Source of the DNA: Shewanella holmiensis
GTDB taxonomy: Bacteria; Pseudomonadota; Gammaproteobacteria; Enterobacterales; Shewanellaceae
Direction: 5' to 3'
DNA length: 64,000 nucleotides
Assembly: GCF_025370255.1 (NCBI RefSeq)
Contig: NZ_JAMTCD010000007.1
Span: 62,001 to 126,000, forward strand
A program made the translations under genes and the position numbers. A model generated the notes under the pieces. That model ran no database searches and was not told the DNA's origin. It saw only the letters and a list, made by a program, of their open reading frames with translations. Shown piece by piece: positions 10,115 to 20,020 of the stretch (the first letter of the stretch is position 1; each line of letters starts with the position of its first letter).

Positions 10115-10645
10115 TTACTGCATTACAAAACCGGTAAACAACACTTTTTCAACCACGGTTTTACCGGTTACGGATTGTAATGTGTTTTGCACACTCAACA
10201 GGGCTAATTGCCGCATTTCATCTTTGCCCGCTTGCGTGCTTAATTTCTGCACATCGGCACCACTAAATGTGGTTAATAAAGCATCTTCTATTAATGGGAT
10301 GTGTTTTTTGACCATTGTTTCATCATCCGTTCCACGAACCATTAACTGTACTTTAATTTCAACTAAACGTGCTCGGTCAACCCCAGGCAAATTGAACAAA
10401 AAAGGCCTTGGCATTCCAACATAATTAGCTTCAAGTCCTGAAGTCTTAGACTCCATTTGTTCCGAAGAACCTGCAGCAGAGTCACTGGAATCAGCTGCGA
10501 CAGTTTGGTCGTCAGAACCGAGAAAAAACCATGCTCCAACACCTATAAGGATTGCGACAACAATGCCAATACCGCCAAAAAGAATTAATTTATTTCCCTT
10601 TTTAGGTTCCGCATTTGTTTCATTAAGTTCTAATTCTTCAGCCAT
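10115..10645 (-). CDS. fliL: Flagellar basal-body-associated protein FliL
   Basis: Single-pass membrane protein that surrounds the stators and supports torque. A charged N-terminus (MAEELELNETNAEPKKGNK) precedes one membrane segment (LILFGGIGIVVAILIGVGAWFFL). The periplasmic domain ends in VVEKVLFTGFVMQ. I preferred the ATG at 10645, with AGGA six bases upstream, over a GTG 15 bases earlier. It has 176 residues. It follows fliK after 91 bases and precedes fliM by 27. Confidence 0.93.
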   Translation of the reverse strand: MAEELELNETNAEPKKGNKLILFGGIGIVVAILIGVGAWFFLGSDDQTVAADSSDSAAGSSEQMESKTSGLEANYVGMPRPFLFNLPGVDRARLVEIKVQLMVRGTDDETMVKKHIPLIEDALLTTFSGADVQKLSTQAGKDEMRQLALLSVQNTLQSVTGKTVVEKVLFTGFVMQ

Positions 10646-10736
10646 TACACTTCCTAACACGCTTGAGCGACATAACAGAGGTTAATTATATTTAGTATTA
10701 ACCGAATACATAATAATATCTCTATAGGTTACCGAC

Positions 10737-12260
10737 TTAAGCGTAATAATCTATACCTGATTGCAAACTCTCTGAATGATTTTGAAACATTGTATGCTCT
10801 AATGCTGAATTTTCATCCAAATCATGTTGTTGGCTTGTGCCTTGAGATGATTCTTGTGATTGGCCATCACGCCCCCCACCACCTTGAGAAACCTGACTAT
10901 CCGCAAGTTGTAATCCCTCTTGAGCTAACATTTCCCTTAAGCGCGGAATAGCCTGCTCAATTAAATCTCTGGTTTGAGTTTGAGCAACATGGAACTGCAC
11001 TTGTGTTTGATCACCATGAACCTGAATCTTGACCATTAAATGGCCTAGCTCAGGAGGATCTAAACGTATCTCAGCCTGCTGGATGCCATTGCTCACCATG
11101 GTAATTAATTGCTGTTTCATTACGGGAGAAAAACGCTGGATCATCTCCTGCATTTGCACTTGAGACTCGCCATGTTGTTTTAATGCTAATTGAAACTGAG
11201 GGACATCACTTTTATGAATGGGAGTAAAGCTACTTTGATTTTGCAAAGCCTTTGTATCAACACTTTCTTCAACGGTAGATAAACCATCAAAGATTAGGGC
11301 TTTATCAAGTGTTGCTGAAGTAGCACCTGCAGCTACAGCATTAGGTTTAATAAGCTCAACCGAAAGTTGAGTTTTATTACTGGCATCTAATGAAGGAGTC
11401 GCGCCATTGCCCGATAAATCAGTTTCTGTACCTAAAATATTCGCCTTATCGCCACTTGTAGATGCGGCGATGGCTGATTGACTTTGTTTTGCAAACTTGT
11501 CAGCCGACTCTTTGCTGACATCTTTTACTGTAGTAAACCCTGTGGTTACCTGAGCAACTTGGATTGCTTTGTCTGCATCAACCAAGTCCACATCAACCAA
11601 ATCAAGAATAGAATCATCAAGCACAGGAGACTGTAAGTTAAAGTCATCGACTATTTTAGCTAAATCATCATGTGATAACGAAGCGAGCTCTGCTTCTGTT
11701 AACGATGCAAACGTCTTAAGCTGTTCCATTTGAGAAGCTGGTAAAGAAGTTAAATAAGCAGCATTTAACTCTTCCGGTAAAGGGGCATGAATTGTTTCGA
11801 CAAATAATTCATCAGTTATCATTTCACTGCCTGATATAGCCTCTACCGCTTGAGTATCTTCGGCAAATGCCTCATCGAATATAGGTAAAATTGTTGAGTC
11901 AAAGACGCTTTCATCTAACATCACCTGGTCTTCATTCGATGCAATATCGTCATGCGGCAAAATTTTTCCGTCTGTTTTTACCTTGTCAAATGACAGCGCC
12001 ATATCAAGCTGAGCAAAAATGAGAGCAACATCTCCTTCATCAATAGGCTCTGACAAGTCGACTTCAGTACTCATGATGCCTGATAACTCTGATGTTTTTT
12101 TAGTATCAGCTAAATCGGCATTTTTAAATGATGATGTTTGGTTAGCTTGATTAAAGACAGAAAGGAATGACTGATTATCAGACACTTGCATTGTATCTTT
12201 TACTTGCGAGGACTTATTTGTACCGTTACCCGCTAAAAGGATATTGCTCATCTGTTGCAT
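10737..12260 (-). CDS. fliK: Flagellar hook-length control protein FliK
   Basis: Secreted molecular ruler that triggers the FlhB switch. The long N-terminal part (~1-370) is low-complexity and acidic, as expected for the ruler. The C-terminal Flg_hook domain is clear around residues 380-455 (MVSNGIQQAEIRLDPPELGHLMVKIQVHGDQTQVQFHV). A Gln/Gly/Ser-rich tail follows. It has 507 residues. The ATG at 12260 has GGAG 8 bases upstream. A sigma-54 element 139 bases upstream suggests it heads a fliKLMNOPQR-flhB unit. Confidence 0.92.
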   Translation of the reverse strand: MQQMSNILLAGNGTNKSSQVKDTMQVSDNQSFLSVFNQANQTSSFKNADLADTKKTSELSGIMSTEVDLSEPIDEGDVALIFAQLDMALSFDKVKTDGKILPHDDIASNEDQVMLDESVFDSTILPIFDEAFAEDTQAVEAISGSEMITDELFVETIHAPLPEELNAAYLTSLPASQMEQLKTFASLTEAELASLSHDDLAKIVDDFNLQSPVLDDSILDLVDVDLVDADKAIQVAQVTTGFTTVKDVSKESADKFAKQSQSAIAASTSGDKANILGTETDLSGNGATPSLDASNKTQLSVELIKPNAVAAGATSATLDKALIFDGLSTVEESVDTKALQNQSSFTPIHKSDVPQFQLALKQHGESQVQMQEMIQRFSPVMKQQLITMVSNGIQQAEIRLDPPELGHLMVKIQVHGDQTQVQFHVAQTQTRDLIEQAIPRLREMLAQEGLQLADSQVSQGGGGRDGQSQESSQGTSQQHDLDENSALEHTMFQNHSESLQSGIDYYA

Positions 12261-12398
12261 ATTATATGCTCCGCAAACTCAACCTAAAGAATAAATTAAT
12301 CATCATTTCCATATAAGTTTTTTTAGAATAAAAACACAATAAACTAAAATGAAAAACGTCACTTCACTGACGATTAATTTTAATATAACGAGTATGAA

Positions 12399-12414
12399 GC
12401 AAAATGGATGCCAA
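12399..12414 (-). promoter_or_regulatory. Sigma-54 promoter of fliK operon
   Basis: The minus strand reads TTGGCATCCATTTTGC, with GG and GC 12 bases apart. TGGCA matches the -24 consensus and TTGC the -12. It lies between fliJ and fliK, leaving a leader of about 125 bases before the fliK start. Confidence 0.8.
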
Positions 12415-12436
12415 TTATTTTTTGAGAATTAAACCG

Positions 12437-12883
12437 TTATTTGTCTCGGCGTTGGCGAATATATTGTTGCATGGCAAATTCATCCGACATTTTTTGTTCG
12501 CGTCTGGATTCTGCAATTTGAGCTTTTTGAGCTTTTTGCGTGAGTAACATCTCAATGGCTTTGCGTTTTTGCTGTTTCTCCAACCAATGAGTTTGACGGT
12601 ATCCTACTTGTTGCTCTGCATCTTGAACTGCAGCCACCTGCTGAATAATGGCGTTATCGACTTGCTTAATAAATTGATGGAATTGATGATATTGATTGGC
12701 ACTTAGGCTTTGACCTTGTTGTCCTTTCATTTGTTTCATGTAATCAAGGCGGTAATTATTTAAAGCATCTAATTGGCCTTGTCTTTTTTGTTTTTCAAAC
12801 TGAGCAGATTTAAGCTGCATTGCAGCTTGCTCTTCTGCTTCTGTCGCTAATTTAAGGACGATGATTAACGGATCACTTGCCAT
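12437..12883 (-). CDS. fliJ: Flagellar export chaperone-like protein FliJ
   Basis: Coiled-coil stalk protein of the export ATPase complex, occupying the place gamma has in F-ATPase. Its 148 residues are almost entirely helical and rich in Gln, Lys and Glu (EEQAAMQLKSAQFEKQKRQGQLDALNNYRLDYM). It sits 34 bases after fliI at the end of the fliE-to-fliJ run. The next gene, fliK, has its own promoter. Confidence 0.92.
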   Translation of the reverse strand: MASDPLIIVLKLATEAEEQAAMQLKSAQFEKQKRQGQLDALNNYRLDYMKQMKGQQGQSLSANQYHQFHQFIKQVDNAIIQQVAAVQDAEQQVGYRQTHWLEKQQKRKAIEMLLTQKAQKAQIAESRREQKMSDEFAMQQYIRQRRDK

Positions 12884-12917
12884 GTTTTTTCCTAAAGACC
12901 GTTATGCAATGAAAGGA

Positions 12918-14258
12918 TTAATTCTGACATTGGCCCGCTATTTGGCTCATCATAAGGGCACTATTTTCAAAACTAATGGCATCTTTAAAGCCTTGACGTA
13001 AAAACGCATTCATCGCAGGCTGTAATCTAATAGCGTTATCTATTCGAGGATCACTACCTTGTGAATAGGCTCCAATGGAAATCAAATCACGATTTTGTTG
13101 ATATAAAGAATACATTTGTTTTACACGGCGCATTGCTTCTAAATGTTCAGCACTGATAACCATAGGTGCCACACGACTAATAGATTGCTCAATATCGATA
13201 GCAGGATAATGGCCTGAATCAGCCAGGCGACGAGATAACACAATATGACCGTCTAAAATGGCGCGTGATGCGTCAGCAATAGGATCCTGTTGATCATCAC
13301 CTTCAGTTAATACGGTGTAAAATGCGGTAATTGAACCTTGTCCAGGACCACCGTTACCAGCTCGCTCAACTAATCTAGGTAATTTAGCGAATACCGAAGG
13401 AGGATAGCCTTTAGTCGCTGGCGGCTCTCCAATCGCCAAGGCGACTTCACGCTGCGCCTGAGCATAACGGGTTAAGCTATCCATCAATAGTAGGACGTTG
13501 TAGCCTAAGTCTCGAAAATATTCTGCTATTCGGGTAGATGTTTCACATGCTCTAAGACGCATCAGTGGTGAAGTATCAGCAGGAGCCGCTACAACCACAG
13601 AACGTGCACGTCCCTCTTCACCTAAAATCTCTTCAATAAACTCTTTTACCTCGCGACCACGTTCGCCCACTAGACCAACAACAATTACATCGGCATTAGA
13701 GCCGCGGGTCATCATTCCTAACAGCACACTTTTACCGACACCAGAACCTGCAAATAACCCCATGCGCTGACCTTTACCCACGGTTAACATCGCATTAATC
13801 GCACGAACGCCAACATCTAAAGGTTCGGTTATCGCGCGGCGAGAAAGTGGATTGATATAAGGAGGGTGGCGAGACGCTTGCTCATTGGTTGTTAACGGAC
13901 CAAGTCCATCTAAGGGTTGACCACTGCCATCTAACACACGGCCTAATAGGCTAAATCCAACACTTAAACCGGATTGCTCACCCAAAGGCTGTACACGGGC
14001 TCCAGGTAAGACTCCGCGCAGTTCTTCAACTGGCATCAAATAGAGTAATTTATCATCAAAACCCACCACTTCTGCAATCAATTCACCTACCATGGTTTCT
14101 ATCGAGCACAAACTACCAACGGGGGCTCTGCATCCTGTAGCTTCTAATGTTAAGCCAACAACACGCACCAATTGACCACTGGCAATGGGCCTAAGTGGCA
14201 CAACACTTTGGTGATGAACTTTTAGTTTATTCAGTAATTGATGTTGACGGTTTATCAT
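12918..14258 (-). CDS. fliI: Flagellum-specific export ATPase FliI
   Basis: Cytosolic hexameric ATPase of the flagellar type III secretion system. Walker A is [15 protein letters not shown] near residue 165, followed by [14 protein letters not shown] and [18 protein letters not shown] chose the ATG at 14258 ([13 protein letters not shown]), preceded by AAGGTGAAG, giving 446 residues. An upstream frame extension of 11 residues lies inside fliH. The gene overlaps the end of fliH by 32 bases. Confidence 0.97.
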   Translation of the reverse strand: MINRQHQLLNKLKVHHQSVVPLRPIASGQLVRVVGLTLEATGCRAPVGSLCSIETMVGELIAEVVGFDDKLLYLMPVEELRGVLPGARVQPLGEQSGLSVGFSLLGRVLDGSGQPLDGLGPLTTNEQASRHPPYINPLSRRAITEPLDVGVRAINAMLTVGKGQRMGLFAGSGVGKSVLLGMMTRGSNADVIVVGLVGERGREVKEFIEEILGEEGRARSVVVAAPADTSPLMRLRACETSTRIAEYFRDLGYNVLLLMDSLTRYAQAQREVALAIGEPPATKGYPPSVFAKLPRLVERAGNGGPGQGSITAFYTVLTEGDDQQDPIADASRAILDGHIVLSRRLADSGHYPAIDIEQSISRVAPMVISAEHLEAMRRVKQMYSLYQQNRDLISIGAYSQGSDPRIDNAIRLQPAMNAFLRQGFKDAISFENSALMMSQIAGQCQN

Positions 14259-15321
14259 CGACTTCACCTTGATCAACTGCATCCACTGCATTATCGCTAT
14301 TGAGCATAGAACGCTCGTCCGAGATTGGATTTAGGGGGGCGCTCTTCGTTTGAAGATTTACTTCTGGCTGCAAAGCTGGCATATCACTTTGGGAGTGAGC
14401 AACGCTCTCTTCTTTCCCCGAATTCACATCACTATCTTGCTCATCAGTGTTAGGTGTTTTAGTGAGTGCATTGGCTAAGTCATCTACAGTTTTTGAGCGA
14501 TAAACACTATCATCTTGTTTTGCTAGATTAACTTGATGGCTAAGTTGCAGCGACTGCGCATCCAAATGAGTAAAAATTTGCTCAATCCGTTGTGCTAAGG
14601 TTAAATTGACCGTGGAACGCAAGCTTTCAATAAACACGTCACCTTGGGATAAACTCGGATCGCTTTCTAATACCCAATCATTTTGAGTTAATTGAGATTG
14701 GCCATATAAGGTTGTCACTAAATTGACATCTTCAGGGTGCAACCTCACTTTTACACGTTGCTCTTTTATAGGTAAAGCATCAACGCCTTGACGAATAGTT
14801 GCGGCAATATGCTCTGGGTGCATTTTTAATTCTTGCTGCACAACAGCTTTAGCAAGTGAGAGTGTCATAGCCAGTAATTCGGCTTCTACTTCGGCATCTA
14901 ACACAGCTAAAGGCTGTTCAAATTGGTTTATTAATTGAGTAAATTGAGCGATTAATTGCTCTGCCTTAATTGTGCCGGCTTCATGCCCTTGTATTTCCCC
15001 CTGAGCAAAACCTTCTTCATGTCCCTGGGCTAAACCTTCTAATCGACCTTGTTCTAACCCTTGTTGAAAACCATCTAGCTTACCTTGTTCAAAACCTTCT
15101 CGTTCAGCATCGGCTCTGATCTCTTCAATCTGCGCCATTGTGGGCATTTTTACCGCCTGCTCTACCGCAGGTGTTGATGATTGATAGGCGCCAGCTTTTT
15201 TACCGTACAAATTTGAAGGCTTATCGGCATTATCAAGCGTCACATCCGGCAATTGCCAATGGCTGAACTCATGTTCATCCTCAACATTTAACACTTTTTT
15301 GGATATTTTTGAGTCTGTCAT
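14227..15321 (-). CDS. fliH: Flagellar export ATPase regulator FliH
   Basis: Stator-like protein that links FliI to the C-ring. Residues ~75-125 form a run of GxxxG-type repeats ([17 protein letters not shown] and onward), a recognised FliH feature. The C-terminal domain around 140-255 resembles the V/F-ATPase E/b subunits. At 364 residues it is longer than the enteric protein because of an acidic C-terminal tail. It overlaps fliI by 32 bases and follows fliG after 46. Confidence 0.93.
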   Translation of the reverse strand: MTDSKISKKVLNVEDEHEFSHWQLPDVTLDNADKPSNLYGKKAGAYQSSTPAVEQAVKMPTMAQIEEIRADAEREGFEQGKLDGFQQGLEQGRLEGLAQGHEEGFAQGEIQGHEAGTIKAEQLIAQFTQLINQFEQPLAVLDAEVEAELLAMTLSLAKAVVQQELKMHPEHIAATIRQGVDALPIKEQRVKVRLHPEDVNLVTTLYGQSQLTQNDWVLESDPSLSQGDVFIESLRSTVNLTLAQRIEQIFTHLDAQSLQLSHQVNLAKQDDSVYRSKTVDDLANALTKTPNTDEQDSDVNSGKEESVAHSQSDMPALQPEVNLQTKSAPLNPISDERSMLNSDNAVDAVDQGEVDDKPSTSITE

Positions 15322-15367
15322 AGTTAAACCAATTTTAAATGCCTATGTAATGATACTTTTACTGCGG

Positions 15368-16420
15368 TTAAAGGAACTCTTCTCCACCACCGCCGCCAAG
15401 CATGATTTCACCACTATCGGATAATCGTCTGGCAATCGATAAAATTTCTTTTTGTGCCACTTCCACTTCACTAATACGAATCGGCCCCATTGCTTCAAGA
15501 TCGTCACGCAATAATTCAGCTGCACGTTTGGACATGTTACCTAAAATTTTCTCTTTTAAGGCTTCATCGGCACCTTTTAGTGCTTTCATTAATATGTCTT
15601 GCTGAACCTCACGTAAAAGCGCTTGAATACCTCGGTCGTCGACATCAATGAGATTTTCGAATACGAACATCATATCCTGGATCTGCTGGGCCATTTCTTC
15701 GTCAGACTCACGCATGGTTTCCATAATCTGACTTTCTACCCCTGTATCAAGGTAGTTCATAATGTTGGCTGCAGCTTTTAAGCCACCCATTTTGGCTGCC
15801 TGTGCACCGCCCTGACCAGCAAATTGTTTCTCCATGATATCGTTTAATTCTTGTAATGCCGCAGGCTGCACTTCTTCAAGGTTTGCAATTCGCATCATTA
15901 AATCAAGTCGGGTATTTTCAGGGAATTGGCTAAAAATCTCTGCGGCTTGATCCGGTTCTAAATAAGATAAAACAATGGTTTGAATTTGTGGATGCTCATT
16001 TTGAATAATGGTGGCAACTTGGCGTGCATCCATCCATTTCAATGAGTCAAGACCTTTGGCACCACTGCCCATAATAATTTGTTCAATCAAATTACCCGCT
16101 TTATCTTCGCCCAGTGCCGCGGTTAATGCTTTTCGCACAAACTCTTCACTGTTAAAGCCTATTGAGGAAAACTTTTGAATGTCATCTAAAAAAAGCTTGT
16201 GCACGCCAATCACTTTCTCTTGACCAAAATCTTGCATTGCCGCCATAGACATACCAACTTTTTGCACTTGTTTAGGTTCAAGGTGCTTTAAAATTGACGC
16301 GGCATCGGCTTCGCTCAAACTCAGCAACAGAATAGCCGTTTTTTCAATCCCAGATAAAGACTCAGGATCAAAGGCGCCTTTTTCAGCTTTTTCTACTTTG
16401 TCTACTTTTTCATTAGCCAT
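15368..16420 (-). CDS. fliG: Flagellar motor switch protein FliG
   Basis: C-ring protein that interacts with the stators to make torque. The EHPQ motif (IIQNEHPQIQTIVLSYL, ~residue 140) and C-terminal torque helix (DDLEAMGPIRISEVEVAQKEIL) are present. Its 350 residues include a short charged N-terminal extension and a glycine-rich tail. The start overlaps the fliF stop by 8 bases, so FliF and FliG are made together. Confidence 0.97.
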   Translation of the reverse strand: MANEKVDKVEKAEKGAFDPESLSGIEKTAILLLSLSEADAASILKHLEPKQVQKVGMSMAAMQDFGQEKVIGVHKLFLDDIQKFSSIGFNSEEFVRKALTAALGEDKAGNLIEQIIMGSGAKGLDSLKWMDARQVATIIQNEHPQIQTIVLSYLEPDQAAEIFSQFPENTRLDLMMRIANLEEVQPAALQELNDIMEKQFAGQGGAQAAKMGGLKAAANIMNYLDTGVESQIMETMRESDEEMAQQIQDMMFVFENLIDVDDRGIQALLREVQQDILMKALKGADEALKEKILGNMSKRAAELLRDDLEAMGPIRISEVEVAQKEILSIARRLSDSGEIMLGGGGGEEFL

Positions 16421-18104
16421 TGTCTTGTAACCAGTTTTTAACTACTTGAGTGGATAATTCAGGTTCATTTGCAACAAGTGCACGAATCGCCTTAATCATA
16501 TCATCATCTTTATGTAAGTTAGGGATAAGAATTGAACCGTCATCAGCATAACTGTATTCGGCTTCTTTACTGTTGAGCATTCCCAAGGTATCCGCAGCAT
16601 ATTGATCTTCAATCTCTGCGAGCTCATGCCCTAGACGCACATCTTCAGGCATATTAACACCATCAGGATTAATAAGGCGTTTAAGCATTGGACGTACAAC
16701 CGTTAATATCAGTACCAAGACAACTAAGGCTCCTAGCACTAACTTGATAGCTCGCCAAAACCAAGGTTGTTCCCACATATCAGGTTCAGGTAATTCTTCC
16801 ATCAACTGATCCATGAAGGGTACGGTAACAACCTCTAATGCATCACCACGTTGGCTACTAAAACCAACCGCGCCTTCTAATAAACGTCGAATGTTTGTCA
16901 GTTCTTGTTCCGTACGTGGTACTCGCGTAACAACACCGTCTTCACCTGCGGGGCCTGGTTTAAAATCTAGTGCAACAGAAACACTGACTCTACGCACTTG
17001 ACCAACCTGCTGACGCGTATGGCTAATGGTTGTGTCATGATCAAAGTTACGAGTGGCTTCGCGATGAGTATCAGAAGATTTCGTGGTTTCAGATGCGCCA
17101 CCAGCTTCCATCGGTATGTCTGCATCCATTGGAGGTTGATTAGTAAGTGCGCCAGGAATACCGCCTGTACTGCCACCCGAAGAGTTACTTTCAATGGTCA
17201 TTTCACTTCTTAGTGCAGGTAAATCTGGGTCAAAACGTTTTGATGTTTGTTCTACGGCAGTAAAGTCCATATTCACATCAACTTGCGAGGTATAATTTTC
17301 AGGGCCAAGAATAGGCATTAAAATTGAGTCAATTTTTTTACGGTATTCAGCTTCTTTTTGTTGCACTATTTCTAATTCACGGCGCGCACGAGCTGATGCG
17401 CCATCTTGACTGCCTGAATTTAATAAACGTCCATTTGAGTCTGTCACTGTTACGCGTGCAGGCTCTAACCCTTGAACTGCGGAACCAACGATATCAACAA
17501 TAGCATCAATTTCTTCTTGTCCTAAACCGCCTCGACGTAAGCTTACAACCACGGTAGCACTTGGCTTTGATGCATTTCGAGCAAACACATTTTCTTTTGG
17601 TAGCGCCAGAATAACTTTAGCGCGGCTAATACTTTTTAACTCTTCAATCGTGCGGGCAAGATTTAATTCTTGGCTATGTTTTAAGCGCGCTTGTTCCATG
17701 CGTTGGCTAACGCCAAAGCCGCTGTCTTTACTTAAGTAATCATCATTTTGGGTACTGCTTTCGATACCCGCTCTGCTAAGCAACAATTTCACATCTTGAT
17801 ACTGATCTTCTGGAACCTTAACGACATCAACATTGATTTCGTATTTGATTTTGTTTTTATCTAAAACGTCCAAAACTTGGATCATTTCAGAGGTTTCCAT
17901 CTTACCCAGTGGACGGTATTCAGGTTCCTGCGCCCACATCATGATAATAACAGCTAGCGCTAAACACACCGCCAACGCCAAGATCATGGTCACCTGACGC
18001 ATCATATCTGCACCGCCCATATTGCTCAGCAAGCCAGATTTATTCTCTTGCTGAATGCCGCCATCAAGTGCCGCATCTGAACCTACCATTATGTCTGTGC
18101 TCAC
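16413..18104 (-). CDS. fliF: Flagellar MS-ring protein FliF
   Basis: Inner-membrane ring on which the basal body is built. It has two membrane segments (~residues 35-58 and ~455-475), the YscJ/FliF domain (YEINVDVVKVPEDQYQDVKLLLSRAGI), and a periplasmic ring-building region with a Gly/Ser-rich loop. The FliG-binding C-terminus ends ALVANEPELSTQVVKNWLQ. It has 563 residues. Overlaps fliG by 8 bases. Confidence 0.97.
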   Translation of the reverse strand: MSTDIMVGSDAALDGGIQQENKSGLLSNMGGADMMRQVTMILALAVCLALAVIIMMWAQEPEYRPLGKMETSEMIQVLDVLDKNKIKYEINVDVVKVPEDQYQDVKLLLSRAGIESSTQNDDYLSKDSGFGVSQRMEQARLKHSQELNLARTIEELKSISRAKVILALPKENVFARNASKPSATVVVSLRRGGLGQEEIDAIVDIVGSAVQGLEPARVTVTDSNGRLLNSGSQDGASARARRELEIVQQKEAEYRKKIDSILMPILGPENYTSQVDVNMDFTAVEQTSKRFDPDLPALRSEMTIESNSSGGSTGGIPGALTNQPPMDADIPMEAGGASETTKSSDTHREATRNFDHDTTISHTRQQVGQVRRVSVSVALDFKPGPAGEDGVVTRVPRTEQELTNIRRLLEGAVGFSSQRGDALEVVTVPFMDQLMEELPEPDMWEQPWFWRAIKLVLGALVVLVLILTVVRPMLKRLINPDGVNMPEDVRLGHELAEIEDQYAADTLGMLNSKEAEYSYADDGSILIPNLHKDDDMIKAIRALVANEPELSTQVVKNWLQDNG

Positions 18105-18157
18105 AATATGCCCCTACTATTATTCTTTTTCATCAGCGAACCGGTGTTTGCCACCCG

Positions 18158-18511
18158 TTAAACCGGCATGCTCATAATTTCTTTATAAGCTTCAACCAGT
18201 TTATTTCTCACTTGAACGGTTGCTTCAAATGCCACGCCCGATTTTTCTCGGGCAATGACCGTATCAGACAAGGTCACGGTTGAATCGCCCATGTCTAAAC
18301 GAGTCGCTAAATTTGATGATGTTTGCTGCAAGCCACTAACATGCCCCACAGCTTGTGAGAGCAGTTGGCCAAAATCAGCACCGCTGGTGTTATTAATTTG
18401 CTGAGTTAAATTAGGACGAATGATCGAGTCCATACTCGAAGCATTAGATGGTGTAATCGCGCCACGAAGCGACTGCATTTCTTGAAGTAATGGATTGGCG
18501 TTAATCTGCAT
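18158..18511 (-). CDS. fliE: Flagellar basal-body adaptor FliE
   Basis: Small periplasmic adaptor joining the MS ring to the rod. I chose the ATG at 18511 (MQINANPLLQEMQSLRG), giving 117 residues. The open frame extends 30 codons further upstream, but that extension covers the sigma-54 promoter and cannot be coding. The C-terminus ATVQVRNKLVEAYKEIMSMPV is the family signature. It is the first gene of fliEFGHIJ. Confidence 0.95.
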   Translation of the reverse strand: MQINANPLLQEMQSLRGAITPSNASSMDSIIRPNLTQQINNTSGADFGQLLSQAVGHVSGLQQTSSNLATRLDMGDSTVTLSDTVIAREKSGVAFEATVQVRNKLVEAYKEIMSMPV

Positions 18512-18568
18512 GCTGTACTCCCATTCGTCGATTATTTGACGATAACTAGATCTGTTAATAGGGATAAA

Positions 18569-18584
18569 GCAAGTTGAGTGCCAA
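18569..18584 (-). promoter_or_regulatory. Sigma-54 promoter of fliE operon
   Basis: The minus strand reads TTGGCACTCAACTTGC, a perfect match to the TGGCAC-N5-TTGC consensus. It lies 58 bases upstream of the fliE ATG, so transcription should start near 18557. FlrC is the expected activator by analogy with Vibrio and Shewanella. Confidence 0.9.
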
Positions 18585-18673
18585 TATGAAGAATAAAGCA
18601 AAAAAGCTACCTTTTACGTGTAGCTTTGTTGATAAAACAATAGAGTTGCGGATTAATCGAACAGTTTTGATGC

Positions 18674-20020
18674 TTATGCAGGTAACTGGATCCCCGCATC
18701 ACGCATTTTAGCCATTTTGTAGCGAAGTGTTCTGGCACTGATGCCTAATTTTTCTGCGACAAGTTTTCGACTACCATTACATTGATTAAGCGTTTCAAGA
18801 ATAATGACATGTTCTTGTGCTTGTAATTCACCGCCTAGCCCTTCATTTTCCGTGGTTTTTTCAGTATGTTGAGCATCTAGATGCATACTGACATCAGCAG
18901 AATCGATAATGATATCTTGTTCACAAATCTCACCTCCAGCATGTAAAATTAAGGCGCGTTGAATGACATTATCAAGTTCCCGCACATTTCCTGGCCAGCG
19001 ATGCGCCAGCAACCGACGCGTCGCTACCTCACCTAATGAAGGAACAGGTTTGATATTAAATGCCTTGGCATGTTTCACTAACAGGTGTCTGGCCAAGGGT
19101 AAAATATCAGCTGGCCGTTGATTTAGCGCTGGCCAAGTAAGCGGAAACACATTAATACGATAATATAAATCTTCCCTAAATTCACCAGTACTGGCAATGG
19201 CTTTTAAGTCTCTGTTCGAAGTAGCTAAGACTCTAACATCAAGTTTTATGGTTTTACGACCACCTAAACGTTCCACTTCTCGCTCTTGCAACACTCGAAG
19301 TAACTTAGCTTGCAAACCTAATTCCATTTCCGAAATTTCATCAAGCAATAGTGTCCCACCCTGAGCTTGCTCAAATTTGCCAGGACAAGCTTGGTATGCT
19401 CCGGTAAACGCGCCTTTTTCATAACCGAATAAAGTAGCTTCGAGCATGTTTTCAGGAATTGCGGCACAATTAATCGCAATAAACGGTTCATCTTTACGGC
19501 TACTATGCTGATGAATATATCGTGCTAGCACTTCTTTACCTGAGCCACTCGGCCCCATGATCATGACTGAAGCATCTGAGTTTGCAACTCGCTGGGCTAA
19601 TGCCAATAATGCTAAGCTTTTCTCATCAGCCACTACAGGTTGATCGGTATTTTGTTTTTGTGGCAAGTATCTTGATACTTGATTTAATAATACTTCTGGT
19701 GCAAAAGGTTTCGCTAAATAATCTACGGCACCTAATTTTATAGCACTCACGGCACTGTCGATGGTTGCATAGGCTGTCATGAGCAATAACGGTAACTTCG
19801 GCTGAGCCTGCTGTAAATAATTTAATAAACCTATGCCGCCAATCCCTTCCATTTGCACATCACTGATCACCAAATCAAAATGATTCGCCTTTAGGGCGAT
19901 TATCGCTTCTTCAGCACTGCCGACATCAACACATTCATAATGGGCTAACAGTAAGGTATCGAGTAATGCTTCACGTAAATCAGCATCATCTTCAACTAAC
20001 AGCAATTTTGCTTCAGACAT
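18674..20020 (-). CDS. flrC: Sigma-54-dependent flagellar response regulator FlrC
   Basis: Activates middle flagellar promoters when phosphorylated by FlrB. It has a receiver domain (phospho-acceptor Asp in LVISDVQMEGIGG, ~residue 54), an AAA+ domain with GPSGSGKEVLARYIHQ and GAFTGAYQACPGKFEQA, Walker B LLLDEISEM, and a C-terminal Fis-type helix-turn-helix (NGSRKLVAEKLGISARTLR). The ATG at 20020 has AGGAGATTAATC before it and overlaps the flrB stop by 8 bases. It has 448 residues. Confidence 0.96.
   Translation of the reverse strand: MSEAKLLLVEDDADLREALLDTLLLAHYECVDVGSAEEAIIALKANHFDLVISDVQMEGIGGIGLLNYLQQAQPKLPLLLMTAYATIDSAVSAIKLGAVDYLAKPFAPEVLLNQVSRYLPQKQNTDQPVVADEKSLALLALAQRVANSDASVMIMGPSGSGKEVLARYIHQHSSRKDEPFIAINCAAIPENMLEATLFGYEKGAFTGAYQACPGKFEQAQGGTLLLDEISEMELGLQAKLLRVLQEREVERLGGRKTIKLDVRVLATSNRDLKAIASTGEFREDLYYRINVFPLTWPALNQRPADILPLARHLLVKHAKAFNIKPVPSLGEVATRRLLAHRWPGNVRELDNVIQRALILHAGGEICEQDIIIDSADVSMHLDAQHTEKTTENEGLGGELQAQEHVIILETLNQCNGSRKLVAEKLGISARTLRYKMAKMRDAGIQLPA

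Noticed and set aside
10737..12260. fliK low-complexity N-terminal part considered as a degraded region or frameshift
   Set aside because: The frame is continuous and acidic low-complexity sequence is normal for the FliK ruler.
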